Shown here piece after piece: positions 47,199-55,432 of a stretch of DNA of 64,000 nucleotides (positions are counted from its first letter, which is position 1; each line of letters begins with the position of its first letter). The translations under genes were made by a program, and so were the position numbers. The stretch comes from Clostridia bacterium (GTDB lineage Bacteria; Bacillota; Clostridia; Christensenellales; UBA1242). The notes under the pieces are model-generated. The model worked only from the letters and a program-made list of their open reading frames with translations, had not been told where the DNA came from and did no database searches. The stretch spans positions 29,814 to 93,813 of the forward strand of contig JAFUSR010000001.1 of NCBI GenBank assembly GCA_017467585.1. Reading direction: 5' to 3'.

Positions 47199-47822
47199 AT
47201 GAACAAAAAGTTGATTGCAGTTGTTGGTGGAAATGGAAAGCTGGGCTCAAAAATTGCACAATTTTTGCAAAATGAGGGCTTTTTGACTGAAATTTTTGAT
47301 AAAAACACCAAAAATTTGGAAAATTGTGGTGCACTTTTTGATTTTGTTGTTGACGCAAGCGAGCATTCTTCAAGCCTTTTGACTGCCAAATTTTGCGCTC
47401 AAAAAAAGATGCCTCTGCTCATCTGTTGCACCGGACACACACAAGGCGAACTGCTTGAAATTGAAAGACTAAAAAATCAAACACACATTGAAATTTGTTA
47501 CAACCTGTCTTCAGGGATAAATCTTATTTTAAATTTGATTGACTCTGTGAGCCATGTAAAACAAATTTCAATTTTTGAGAGACATCACTCACGCAAAAAA
47601 GACGCACCGAGCGGGACTGCCCTCTTGCTCAAAAACTCTTGCGTGAAACTGACTGACAATGTTGAGGTTTTGTCCTCAAGATTTGGGGAGAACCTTGGCT
47701 ATCACTCAGTTGAGTTGTTATTTGATGGCGAAATTGTAACCATTTCGCATCGTGTGACAAACTACGATGTTTTTGCACATGGCGCGGTTAAAAAAATTAA
47801 AGACTATTTGGAGAATATATGA
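47199..47822 (+). CDS. dapB: 4-hydroxy-tetrahydrodipicolinate reductase (DapB), short form
   Basis: 207 residues, shorter than the usual 240-270. The NAD(P)-binding start is VVGGNGKLGSKIA rather than the common GAxGRMG. The family signature is ERHHSRKKDAPSGTA, normally E(I/M)HHxxKxDAPSGTA. It reduces the DapA product to tetrahydrodipicolinate. It overlaps ddh by four bases (ATGA), and ddh uses tetrahydrodipicolinate, which supports the call. Confidence 0.88.
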   Translation: MNKKLIAVVGGNGKLGSKIAQFLQNEGFLTEIFDKNTKNLENCGALFDFVVDASEHSSSLLTAKFCAQKKMPLLICCTGHTQGELLEIERLKNQTHIEICYNLSSGINLILNLIDSVSHVKQISIFERHHSRKKDAPSGTALLLKNSCVKLTDNVEVLSSRFGENLGYHSVELLFDGEIVTISHRVTNYDVFAHGAVKKIKDYLENI

Positions 47823-48763
47823 ACAAATTAAATGTTGCTGTTGTTGGATATGGAAATTTGGGAAAAGCCGTTGAAAAAGAATTATCCGCGCTTTCAAACA
47901 TAAACCTTGTTGGTGTTTTTAGCAAGCGCAATGTTTTGTCTGAAATTGGTTCACCAATCTATCATGCTGATGAACTTGAAAATTTTAGTCAAAAAATTGA
48001 CCTTTTGGTGCTCTGCTCGGGCAGCGCAACCGACATGATGAGTGATGCAACAAAATATGTTAGTCATTTCGACATCATCAACACATTTGACACACACGAG
48101 AAAATTTTTGAGCATTATTGCTCAGTGAACAAAGTGGCATGCGCAAGCGGACACACCGCCATTGTTTGCTCTGGGTGGGACCCGGGGTTGATGAGCACAA
48201 TTCGCGCAAACTTTTTTGCAACACTCAACAAGCAACCAACAACATTTTGGGGAAAAGGAATCAGCCTTGGACACAGTCAAGCGGCAAGAAGCGTTGATGG
48301 TGTTCTCGACGCAATTTCCATTACAATTCCAAGCAAAAAAGCGCAAAAAAACGCAAAATATGACAAAAATTATGCCAAAAATAGTCACAAACGCCATGTT
48401 TTTGTGGTTTTGAAACTTGGGGCAAACAAAAACCAAGTTGCGCAAAGCATTAAAAGCATTCCCAACTATTTTGCAGGACAATGCGTGAAAGTGACATTTG
48501 TGAGCAAACGCAAACTGACAAAAATTAAAAATTTCTGTCACGCCGGTCGCATTGTTTGTGGAAACAAAAATAATGAACTTTTGGAGTTCTTTTGCAAAAT
48601 GAAATCCAATCCAAAATTTACAGCGAAAATAATTTTGAGTTATGTTAGAGTTTTTGACTATCTAAAAAGGAAGTATGGTGCTGGTGCGTTTTTGCCACTA
48701 CATTTCTCCGCACTCGACCTTCTTGACATGAGCACAGAAAGTGCAATTAAAAACTTTTGTTAG
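47819..48763 (+). CDS. ddh: meso-Diaminopimelate D-dehydrogenase
   Basis: 314 residues, standard length. The Rossmann motif is VVGYGNLGKAVE; the substrate region has SGWDPGLMS and WGKGISLGHSQAARSVDGV, both diagnostic of Ddh. It makes meso-diaminopimelate from tetrahydrodipicolinate in one NADPH-dependent step. That bypasses the succinylase or acetylase branches. It is coupled to dapB and followed by asd, so the operon covers most of the aspartate-to-DAP route. dapA is not seen here. Confidence 0.93.
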   Translation: MNKLNVAVVGYGNLGKAVEKELSALSNINLVGVFSKRNVLSEIGSPIYHADELENFSQKIDLLVLCSGSATDMMSDATKYVSHFDIINTFDTHEKIFEHYCSVNKVACASGHTAIVCSGWDPGLMSTIRANFFATLNKQPTTFWGKGISLGHSQAARSVDGVLDAISITIPSKKAQKNAKYDKNYAKNSHKRHVFVVLKLGANKNQVAQSIKSIPNYFAGQCVKVTFVSKRKLTKIKNFCHAGRIVCGNKNNELLEFFCKMKSNPKFTAKIILSYVRVFDYLKRKYGAGAFLPLHFSALDLLDMSTESAIKNFC

Positions 48764-48773
48764 GGAGACCTTT

Positions 48774-49766
48774 ATGAAAATTGCCATTGTTGGAGCCACT
48801 GGCCTTGTAGGTCGTGAAATTTTAAAAATTTTAGAAGAAAAACAATTTGACAAATTTTGCGACTTTAATTTTTACGCCAGCAGCCGCTCTGAAGGCAAAA
48901 TTTTGAACGTGGGCAGCAAATTTGCACGCGTTATGGCTCTTGACAACAACTCTATTGAACCGGCTGATTATGCCATTTTTTCTGCCGGAAGCATTGTGAG
49001 CAAAACGTGGGCAAAAAAATTTGTAAAGCTTGGTGCAACCGTCGTTGACAATTCTTCTGCCTTTCGCAGGTTTAAAAATATTCCTCTGGTTGTTCCAGAA
49101 ATTAACATGGATGATGTTGGCTGTTCAAAAATTATTGCCAACCCCAATTGCTCAACAATTGCCCTCGCTCTGCCACTTTTTGCAATAGCAAAACACGTAA
49201 AAATAAAACGTGTTGTGGTTTCAACCTATCAAGCAGTGAGTGGCGCCGGAAAGAAGGCCCTCGACGACCTTGAAAATTCAACAAGCAACAAGTTGCCACA
49301 CAAAATAACGGACAACCTAATTCCTCAAATAGACAAATTTTTGGCAAATGGAAACACTTTTGAAGAAGATAAAATGATTTTTGAGCTAAAAAAAATTTTG
49401 CACGAACCAAACTTGCAAGTTTCCGCAACATGTGTGAGAGTTCCCATTTCAAATTGTCACAGCGAAAGTGTTAACATTGAACTAAGCAAACCACTCAGCA
49501 ACAAAAAATTGCGAGAAATTTTAAGCTGCGAGCGCGGAATATGCCTAACCGACAACACCGAAACTCAACTATATCCAATGCCAAGCATTGCAAACAACAC
49601 CGACGACATTTTGGTTGGCAGAATTCGCCAAGACAAATCGTGCAAAAACACAATTAACTTGTTTTTGTGCATGAACAATCTTAGAAAAGGCGCAGCACTC
49701 AATGCCGTTCAAATTGTTGAGCGATTAATTAGCAAACAATCTCTTGTCGGCGGCCACAACATGTGA
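48774..49766 (+). CDS. asd: Aspartate-semialdehyde dehydrogenase
   Basis: 330 residues from the ATG at 48774, preceded by GGGAGA; an earlier in-frame start inside ddh is rejected. The NADP site is GATGLVGREIL, the catalytic Cys is in NPNCSTIAL, and the phosphate-binding region includes SGAGKKALDDL. It produces aspartate semialdehyde for lysine, threonine and methionine. It is the third gene of dapB-ddh-asd, starting 10 bases after the ddh stop. Confidence 0.95.
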   Translation: MKIAIVGATGLVGREILKILEEKQFDKFCDFNFYASSRSEGKILNVGSKFARVMALDNNSIEPADYAIFSAGSIVSKTWAKKFVKLGATVVDNSSAFRRFKNIPLVVPEINMDDVGCSKIIANPNCSTIALALPLFAIAKHVKIKRVVVSTYQAVSGAGKKALDDLENSTSNKLPHKITDNLIPQIDKFLANGNTFEEDKMIFELKKILHEPNLQVSATCVRVPISNCHSESVNIELSKPLSNKKLREILSCERGICLTDNTETQLYPMPSIANNTDDILVGRIRQDKSCKNTINLFLCMNNLRKGAALNAVQIVERLISKQSLVGGHNM

Positions 49767-49772
49767 TATAAT
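49744..49772 (+). promoter_or_regulatory. Promoter of tRNA-Ser(GGA)
   Basis: TTGTCG (49744-49749), a 17-base spacer and TATAAT (49767-49772). The -35 overlaps the end of asd, and the -10 follows its stop. Confidence 0.75.
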
Positions 49773-49782
49773 TGCTCTGCAC

Positions 49783-49872
49783 GGAAGGGTGGCAGAGCGG
49801 TTTAATGCAGTCGCTTGGAAAGCGGCCGAGGTCGCAAGGCCTCCACAAGTTCAAATCTTGCCCCTTCCGCCA
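49783..49872 (+). tRNA. tRNA-Ser, anticodon GGA
   Basis: 90 nucleotides with acceptor GGAAGGG / CCCTTCC, the long variable arm of a class II tRNA, anticodon loop TTGGAAA (anticodon GGA), T-arm AAG-TTCAAAT-CTT, discriminator G and encoded CCA. Confidence 0.95.
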
Positions 49873-49874
49873 AC

Positions 49875-49910
49875 AAAAAACCTCTATTGAACGTCAATAG
49901 AGGTTTTTTA
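49875..49910 (+). terminator. Terminator of tRNA-Ser
   Basis: AACCTCTATTGA-acg-TCAATAGAGGTT followed by a T-run. The region from here to 50106 holds a weak inverted repeat (CTACAT ... ATGTAG, 49923-49966) and nothing else I can name. Confidence 0.9.
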
Positions 49911-50106
49911 TGGTATTTTTGTCTACATGAAAAGGCTGCTTCGTAACTTTTACCAAAAATGTAGAAGAAGAGAAATGGTATAATAACATTGGCAAAAAGC
50001 AGTTCACTTTTAAAATTGAACCTCGTTAAAAATTATTTTTAAAAATTTGATTTATATATTTAATATTTATCATTTATATGCTATACTAAATTCATAAGGG
50101 ATTTTT

Positions 50107-50727
50107 ATGAAAGTTTCTGGCGAATTTAATGAGGGTGCAAAAAACTCAGATAACTATCACAGCAAAAACACTGGTGCTACCTTTTTTTATGCCCCAAACA
50201 AAATATCAATTCAATCTCAGCCAAAAACCGAAAACGACTTAAAACATAAATCGGCAAAGAAAAACAAAGCACAAGACATATCAAAACTAATCACAACATT
50301 TGCCACAATGGTTTCTGCCACTGTTTTGGGTGTTGTTGGTGTTGGTGCACTAACCAAAAAACCAACCATAACAGCAAAATTTCAAGAAGTTTATGCCTAC
50401 GAATCTGGGGTGGCATATTTTTTAACCCTCGAAGGTTATAACCCGGGCGACGATGTTTATGTTGTTCTTCACAACGATTTTACAAACAGATCTCAAAAAG
50501 TTGAAGAACCAGAGTTTCAAGGGGTTTTTGAAAATCTTCAAACTAACATGACCTATACCCTTTTGGTTAAAAAGGGTTCAACGGTTTTGACATCAACAAA
50601 ACTGAGAACGGTTAACCAAGAAGATGAATATTATGACGATTCTGGCGGCGACCAATCACCAAACGAACAAAATCAAAGTGGCTCTGGAACAGCAGATAAC
50701 CCAACAGGAGAAAATAATAATGGATAA
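50107..50727 (+). CDS. Single-pass membrane protein with an Ig/FN3-like external domain
   Basis: 206 residues. A Lys/Asn/Ser-rich cytoplasmic N-terminus of about 60 residues precedes one membrane helix (KLITTFATMVSATVLGVVGVGAL). An external beta-type domain of about 90 residues follows, with alternating strands (YFLTLEGYNPGDDVYVVLHND..., YTLLVKKGSTVLTSTKLRTV). The tail is low-complexity Asp/Gly/Asn/Gln. It overlaps the MscS start by eight bases, so the two are coupled. AAGGGA precedes the ATG. Unknown function, possibly linked to envelope tension sensing. Confidence 0.65.
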   Translation: MKVSGEFNEGAKNSDNYHSKNTGATFFYAPNKISIQSQPKTENDLKHKSAKKNKAQDISKLITTFATMVSATVLGVVGVGALTKKPTITAKFQEVYAYESGVAYFLTLEGYNPGDDVYVVLHNDFTNRSQKVEEPEFQGVFENLQTNMTYTLLVKKGSTVLTSTKLRTVNQEDEYYDDSGGDQSPNEQNQSGSGTADNPTGENNNG

Positions 50728-51745
50728 AAAAATAAAGAAAATTAACGTAGGAAAAATAATCACAATATCGCTGCTTGCAGCAATAACAATTGCAATTTAT
50801 GTTTTAGACTATCACATTTTTGGAGAGAACTCTGTCTTTAACAAGACAATCAGTCCAAATGCAACAATTTCTTGGATATATAACAAAATTCCAGCACTTT
50901 TAAAAACAATTCAAATTTTCACAATTGCTTGGATTTTAAACATAACTATTCGTTGGCTTTTAAAAAGAATTCTTGCAAGAACTCCTCGAAAAGCAACAAT
51001 TGTCAAACTTTTAAACAGTTTTATTAAATATTTAATTGCAATCGTTGCCCTGCTTTGGATTCTTGGTGCTTGGGGCGTTGACACAGCAACACTTCTTGCA
51101 AGCGCAGGACTGTTGACACTTGTTGTTGGTCTTGGTGCGCAAAGCCTTATTGCCGACATCATTGCCGGAATGTTTATTGTTTTTGAAGGAGAATTTCAGG
51201 TTGGCGACATTGTTATAATTGATGGCTGGAGAGGAACTGTTGACGAAATTGGCATTCGCACAACAAAGGTTATCGACTGGCAAGGAAACATCAAAATTGT
51301 TAACAACAGCCAAATCGCTTCAATCATCAACCAGTCAAAAGAACTGTCAGTAACAACATGTGTTGTTGCTGTTGACTATCGCGAATCTATTCCTCGAGTT
51401 GAACTTGTTATAAAAAACAACATTGAAAGAATTAAAAAGGCAATTCCGGAAATTGTTGATGGACCATATTATAAGGGTGTTGACAGCCTTGGAGATTCTT
51501 CTGTTAACCTTCTCTTTATTGCAACAGTTAAAGAAAGTGACTATTATGTTGTGCAACGTGCGCTCAACCGCGAAATCAAACTAATTTTCGACGAAAACAA
51601 CATCAGCATACCTTTCCCACAAGTTACAATAAATCAGCCAGAAGAGTTTGAAAATAAGTCCGGAAAGGTTGATGAAAAACAAGCCAGCGACTTTGCAAAA
51701 AAACAAAGCAGAAAATCTAAGCATCTTGAAGACACAAACAAATAA
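50720..51745 (+). CDS. MscS-family mechanosensitive ion channel
   Basis: 341 residues from ATG 50720 with GGAGAAAA upstream. A hydrophobic N-terminus with about four helices leads into the pore helix TLLASAGLLTLVVGLGAQSLIADIIAGMF, with the Gly/Ala packing pattern of MscS TM3. The beta domain EFQVGDIVIIDGWRGTVDEIGIRTT follows. It opens under membrane stretch and protects against osmotic downshock. The C-terminus is charged. Translationally coupled to the preceding membrane protein. Confidence 0.92.
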   Translation: MDKKIKKINVGKIITISLLAAITIAIYVLDYHIFGENSVFNKTISPNATISWIYNKIPALLKTIQIFTIAWILNITIRWLLKRILARTPRKATIVKLLNSFIKYLIAIVALLWILGAWGVDTATLLASAGLLTLVVGLGAQSLIADIIAGMFIVFEGEFQVGDIVIIDGWRGTVDEIGIRTTKVIDWQGNIKIVNNSQIASIINQSKELSVTTCVVAVDYRESIPRVELVIKNNIERIKKAIPEIVDGPYYKGVDSLGDSSVNLLFIATVKESDYYVVQRALNREIKLIFDENNISIPFPQVTINQPEEFENKSGKVDEKQASDFAKKQSRKSKHLEDTNK

Positions 51746-51751
51746 ACAAAA

Positions 51752-51782
51752 TAAAAAAGCGGTGAAGTTCACCGCTTTTTTA
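51752..51782. terminator. Bidirectional terminator after mscS
   Basis: GCGGTGAA-GTTCACCGC hairpin with flanking A and T runs. Confidence 0.88.
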
Positions 51783-51791
51783 AATTTCTAT

Positions 51792-52328
51792 TTATTTTTT
51801 GCTTGAAAGGTTGGCTCCACAAGAAGCACATTTTGTTGAGGCTTGTGGGTTTTCTGAACCACAATATTTGCAGACTTTAGTTGCCTCTTTGTTTGTTATA
51901 GTTCGTTGTTGCAAGTCAGCCTCTATTCCCTTTTCTTTTAATTCTGCTGTTAAAGTTTCTTCGAATTTTTTTTGTCTTTCAATGCTTCGTGCCACAGCTT
52001 CTGGAGATGTTACATAGGTTAAAACGCTTGCGAGTGTGCCAACAACCATCAGCCCTAATCCAACAAAAAATATTGCTGGCGGAGCAGTGAACTTTTTTGT
52101 TGGTTTATTTGGCATTTCCGACACACTAGCAGTGTGCAAATCCCACCACCTGTGATACCAATCTGAATAGTCTTCTTCATATTGCGCATATTCTTGTTGA
52201 TATTGTGCATTGGCTTCGCTTATATTTTTTGAAAGTTGAACACTGCCAACAATAAATAGCGTTAAGCCAACAGCAGCACACAAAATAAGCAAATAAAGAA
52301 TAATTTTTCTTGTTGTTAGTTTTTTCAC
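51792..52328 (-). CDS. Membrane protein with C-terminal zinc ribbon
   Basis: 178 residues if translation starts at the GTG at 52328, preceded by GTGGAG; a TTG nine codons earlier is the alternative. Two membrane helices (about residues 9-32 and 85-107) flank a 50-residue loop rich in Tyr, Glu and Gln. The C-terminus carries CKYCGSENPQASTKCASCG, a zinc ribbon of two CxxC knuckles. Zinc-ribbon membrane proteins of this type are widespread and mostly uncharacterised. Confidence 0.65.
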   Translation of the reverse strand: MKKLTTRKIILYLLILCAAVGLTLFIVGSVQLSKNISEANAQYQQEYAQYEEDYSDWYHRWWDLHTASVSEMPNKPTKKFTAPPAIFFVGLGLMVVGTLASVLTYVTSPEAVARSIERQKKFEETLTAELKEKGIEADLQQRTITNKEATKVCKYCGSENPQASTKCASCGANLSSKK

Positions 52329-52370
52329 GCCCTTCACTCCACAATTGTTTAACAATTGTAATATATCACA

Positions 52371-53471
52371 TTAAAATTGATTTTGCAATTCTTTTATTTT
52401 CTCCCACGGAAATTCATTTCTGCCAAAGTGCCCAAAACAAGCAGTTTGTTTAAAAATTGGTCTGAGCAGCCCAAGTTCATCAATGATATTTTGTGGGCGA
52501 AAACTAAAGTTTTTGTTCACATAATCATATATTTTTGAAAGTTCCACTTTTTCTGTGCCAAAAGTTTCGATATAAAGTGAAACAGGCTCTGTCATTCCAA
52601 TTGCATAGCTAACTTGAATTTCACACCTATTTGCAAATCCATGCGCCACTATGTTTTTTGCAACATAGCGGGCATAATATGCAGCGCTGCGGTCAACCTT
52701 TGTTGCGTTTTTTGAACTAAAACAACCGCCACCAACTCTGCCAACTCCGCCATAGGTGTCAACAACAATTTTTCTGCCAACACAACCACTGTCGCCAAAG
52801 CTTCCCCAAATTGTGAACTTTCCACTTGGGTTAATAATAAGTTTGGTGCCTTTTGCAAATTTTGCATAAGCACTTAAAACTTGGTCTATAACATCTGTTT
52901 TTATTGTCGATTGAATTTCGCCAAGAGACAAGTTGCAACTGTGAGAAACAGAAATCAACACTGTGTCGATTCTCTTTGGTTTGTCGCCATCATATTCAAT
53001 TGTAACTTGTGCCTTTGCGTCTGCAAAGTAGTTTTTGTTTTGTCTGCGAAACTCATCATATTTTTTCATCAGTTTGTGGGCAAGCAAAATTGGCAAAGGC
53101 ATAAACTCCTCCGTTTCGTTTGTTGCATAGCCATAAACCATGCCTTGGTCGTTTGCAGCAAGTTCGCTTTTTACAACTGCCTGATTGATGTCTGGCGACT
53201 GTTCGCTGAGTTCTTTTATTATTTCAAAATCTGTTGAATTATAGCCAACATCAGAAAGCACCTCTCGCGCCAATTTGTCATAATCTATTTTAGCCTTTGT
53301 TGTTGCCTCGCCATAAATAAAAAGTTTGTTGTTTTTAATGGCGCACTCAACTGCCATTTGGCTGTTTGGGTCCCCTCTCAGCGCTTCATCTAAAAAAGAG
53401 TCTGCAATAATGTCGCATGTCTTGTCCGGATGCCCCATGTTAACGCTTTCGCTAGTGATTAATTTTTTCAT
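52371..53471 (-). CDS. metK: S-adenosylmethionine synthetase
   Basis: 366 residues, shorter than the usual 380-400. MGHPDKTCD is the ATP-binding GHPDK motif. GGGCFSSKNATKVDRSAAY corresponds to the P-loop-like GGGAFSGKDPTKVDRSAAY, with Cys and Ser replacing two conserved small residues. It makes S-adenosylmethionine from methionine and ATP. A SAM-I riboswitch in the leader gives product feedback control. AAAAGGAAC precedes the ATG. Confidence 0.95.
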   Translation of the reverse strand: MKKLITSESVNMGHPDKTCDIIADSFLDEALRGDPNSQMAVECAIKNNKLFIYGEATTKAKIDYDKLAREVLSDVGYNSTDFEIIKELSEQSPDINQAVVKSELAANDQGMVYGYATNETEEFMPLPILLAHKLMKKYDEFRRQNKNYFADAKAQVTIEYDGDKPKRIDTVLISVSHSCNLSLGEIQSTIKTDVIDQVLSAYAKFAKGTKLIINPSGKFTIWGSFGDSGCVGRKIVVDTYGGVGRVGGGCFSSKNATKVDRSAAYYARYVAKNIVAHGFANRCEIQVSYAIGMTEPVSLYIETFGTEKVELSKIYDYVNKNFSFRPQNIIDELGLLRPIFKQTACFGHFGRNEFPWEKIKELQNQF

Positions 53472-53502
53472 ATCTTTTGTTCCTTTTTTGTTTTATTCCA
53501 AA

Positions 53503-53640
53503 AGAAAAATCCCATCGACTTCGATGAGACTTTGTTTTTCACTTTTTTGTTTCCCATCGAATCAGACTTTAGCACCTTGCCAAAAGGTAGGTTGCTGTGG
53601 CGTCGTTGGGTCTGTCCCTCGGCCACTCTTTATGGATGAT
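53503..53640 (-). promoter_or_regulatory. SAM-I (S-box) riboswitch controlling metK
   Basis: On the minus strand the aptamer (53640-53553) shows the P2 stem GTGGC...GCCAC, the internal-loop sequence GAGGGA, then GCAACC, and the AAGGTGCTAAA of the P3/P4 region, all SAM-I hallmarks. The expression platform is a terminator hairpin (53511-53529, CCCATCGA-ct-TCGATGAG in plus orientation) followed by T's in the transcript. The aptamer 3' strand CGATGGG resembles the terminator stem, giving the expected antiterminator alternative. SAM should turn metK off by early termination. Confidence 0.92.
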
Positions 53641-53643
53641 TAC

Positions 53644-53672
53644 ATTTTATATTTTTATAATTGATTTGTCAA
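53644..53672 (-). promoter_or_regulatory. metK promoter
   Basis: On the minus strand, TTGACA (53667-53672), a 17-base spacer and TAAAAT (53644-53649). The transcript should begin a few bases before the riboswitch. Confidence 0.85.
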
Positions 53673-53676
53673 CAGT

Positions 53677-54054
53677 TTATTTTACATCTATAGACCAAAT
53701 TCCATGTTTGTTGCAGTGCGAATAAAGTTTGCTGCCTTTGATATATGGAAAAATTGCCTTTGCCACGTCGCCTGGTTTAAAAAACTTTTTTGCTGAAACT
53801 TTGTCGCAAGAGATTGCAACATATTCTATGTAGTGTTCTTCTGTCATAACATGTGGAACGGTGACAACAACATATTCTCCAACAACTTCATAAACCGGCA
53901 AGTGTTTTTCAGCCGCCCCATCACTTGTGTTTGGCTTTAACTCAACCATTGACTGATTGCAACACTGAATTCCACAATTTTTGCACTTGCAATCTTTTAA
54001 AATTTCAACAGTTGCACCACACTTTAAACATCTTTTAACAATTAATTTTCTCAT
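53677..54054 (-). CDS. Superoxide reductase (desulfoferrodoxin/neelaredoxin family)
   Basis: 125 residues if the ATG at 54054 is used, nine bases after GGAG; an ATG two codons earlier is only one base after it. An N-terminal short zinc- or iron-type segment (CLKCGATV ... CKCKNCG) precedes the catalytic domain. The iron ligands fit: EKHLP, HVMTEEHYIEYV and CNKHGIW (Cys plus His). It reduces superoxide to H2O2, a common defence in anaerobes. It stands alone, with no rubredoxin or rubrerythrin nearby. Confidence 0.88.
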   Translation of the reverse strand: MRKLIVKRCLKCGATVEILKDCKCKNCGIQCCNQSMVELKPNTSDGAAEKHLPVYEVVGEYVVVTVPHVMTEEHYIEYVAISCDKVSAKKFFKPGDVAKAIFPYIKGSKLYSHCNKHGIWSIDVK

Positions 54055-54133
54055 AAACATTCTCCTTCTAAAACATCTGATAAAATAATATCACAAAAGT
54101 TTTAATTTGTCTATTTTTCGATTAATTTTTTGT

Positions 54134-54163
54134 TTGACACTAAGGGGGGGGGAATGTTATACT
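54134..54163 (+). promoter_or_regulatory. EAL gene promoter with a G9 tract in the spacer
   Basis: TTGACA (54134-54139) and extended -10 TGT-TATACT (54158-54163) with an 18-base spacer. The spacer contains nine consecutive G (54144-54152). Seven bases separate the -10 from ATG 54171, so the mRNA is predicted to be leaderless. Loss of one G would give the optimal 17-base spacer. Confidence 0.8.
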
Positions 54164-54170
54164 TTTTGCG

Positions 54171-55055
54171 ATGAAAGCCATAATAAATAAATATTTAAAA
54201 CTGCAAGATAAAATTATTGCACTTGATGATGATGTCAAAATTCACAAACTTATTCATAAAAATTTAGCCCTTTTTGAATTAATAAAACAATTAATTCATA
54301 AAGAACTTAAAGCAAATAATTTTCAAATTTTATATCAGCCACACATCTTCACCAACGGAAAAATTGTTGGTGCTGAGGCGCTTTTTAGGCTTTTTGTAAC
54401 ACTTGATGGAGAGAGAATTAAAATCAATCCATTTGTGCTCTTTGCCATTGCAAACTATTATAACCTAGAAGAATGGTTGTCTATTGAAGCCTTTAAACGG
54501 GTTGCAGCCGATGCGGCAAAATTTAAAAAAGAAATTGACACAGATTTTATTGTTTCATATAACTTAAATCCTCAATTCCTTAATGAAAAAGTTTGTGACC
54601 AACTTATTGACATTATCGACAAAAATACTCTTGCAAGAAAAAACATTGCCCTTGAGCTTGTTGAATTTTATGGGCTCAAAAAAATCAATCCAGAGACAAT
54701 GCAATATTACAAAAAGCGAGGCATGAGATTTTATCTTGACGACTTTGGCTCGGGCTATTCAGACCATAAAGTTGTTAACAGGCTTCCATTTGATGTTTTA
54801 AAATTTTCTGGTTCTATAATTATCGGAATTGATAAAAAGAAAAACAAAAAACACCTTAACTTTGTGCGTAACACCATAAAAATTTGCAAAGAGCGCGGCA
54901 TTTCAACAATTGCCGAACATGTTGAAACGCAATCTGAACTAGAAATAATTTCAGAGCTTGGAGTAACAGCCGTTCAGGGCTTTGTGTTTGACAAATTGCT
55001 TTCCGCCGATGAACTTATTGAAAAATATAGTAAGAGCGACAATAGCGAACAATAA
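54171..55055 (+). CDS. EAL-domain cyclic-di-GMP phosphodiesterase
   Basis: 294 residues with a short helical N-terminus and one EAL domain. Visible active-site elements are EAL in GAEALFRL (Glu69), Asn in NLNPQFL, Glu in ALELVEF, the DDFG of YLDDFGSGYSD, Lys in VLKFSGSI, Glu in TIAEHVET and QGF near the end. All key metal and substrate residues appear present, so it should hydrolyse c-di-GMP. There is no membrane segment or sensor domain. The promoter carries a homopolymeric G tract, which could make expression phase-variable. Confidence 0.85.
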   Translation: MKAIINKYLKLQDKIIALDDDVKIHKLIHKNLALFELIKQLIHKELKANNFQILYQPHIFTNGKIVGAEALFRLFVTLDGERIKINPFVLFAIANYYNLEEWLSIEAFKRVAADAAKFKKEIDTDFIVSYNLNPQFLNEKVCDQLIDIIDKNTLARKNIALELVEFYGLKKINPETMQYYKKRGMRFYLDDFGSGYSDHKVVNRLPFDVLKFSGSIIIGIDKKKNKKHLNFVRNTIKICKERGISTIAEHVETQSELEIISELGVTAVQGFVFDKLLSADELIEKYSKSDNSEQ

Positions 55056-55077
55056 ATAACAAAATTTTTAAAAGTAG

Positions 55078-55106
55078 TTTACAATTTTCAAAAAGTGTTG
55101 TATACT
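55078..55106 (+). promoter_or_regulatory. Promoter of tRNA-Arg(ACG)
   Basis: TTTACA (55078-55083), a 17-base spacer and TATACT (55101-55106). The tRNA begins at 55173, so the precursor has an unusually long leader with the inverted repeats CTACTT/AAGTAG (55105-55123) and GGTTGA/TCAACC (55125-55151). Confidence 0.75.
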
Positions 55107-55172
55107 ACTTTTGCTTTAAGTAGTGGTTGAAGATAACCCCTCTTGTCAACCGAACTATTTTTAGCATCTTGT

Positions 55173-55249
55173 GCGCTCGTAGCTCAGCTGGATAGAGTAT
55201 CGGTCTACGAAACCGGGGGTCGGAGGTTCGAATCCTCTCGGGCGTACCA
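55173..55249 (+). tRNA. tRNA-Arg, anticodon ACG
   Basis: 77 nucleotides with acceptor GCGCTCG / CGGGCGT (a G-U first pair), D-arm GCTC..GAGT, anticodon loop CTACGAA (anticodon ACG), T-arm GGAGG-TTCGAAT-CCTCT, discriminator A and encoded CCA. It resembles the B. subtilis tRNA-Arg(ACG). Confidence 0.93.
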
Positions 55250-55250
55250 T

Positions 55251-55283
55251 CATAAAAAATGGGCATTATCGCCCATTTTTTTA
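55251..55283 (+). terminator. Terminator of tRNA-Arg(ACG)
   Basis: AAAAAATGGGC-attatc-GCCCATTTTTT hairpin directly after the tRNA. Confidence 0.88.
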
Positions 55284-55432
55284 TGTTTTGGTTGCCGTGA
55301 AAGGTGAGCAGAACAGTTTTTTGTGAAACAAAAAAGCTTGTTCGGCCGCAGCAATAGAAACATTAGCAAGTGGCGTGAATTCCTAAGCCACTGGCGTGCT
55401 GTGTAATATGAACTTGCGAAGGTATGAAATTA

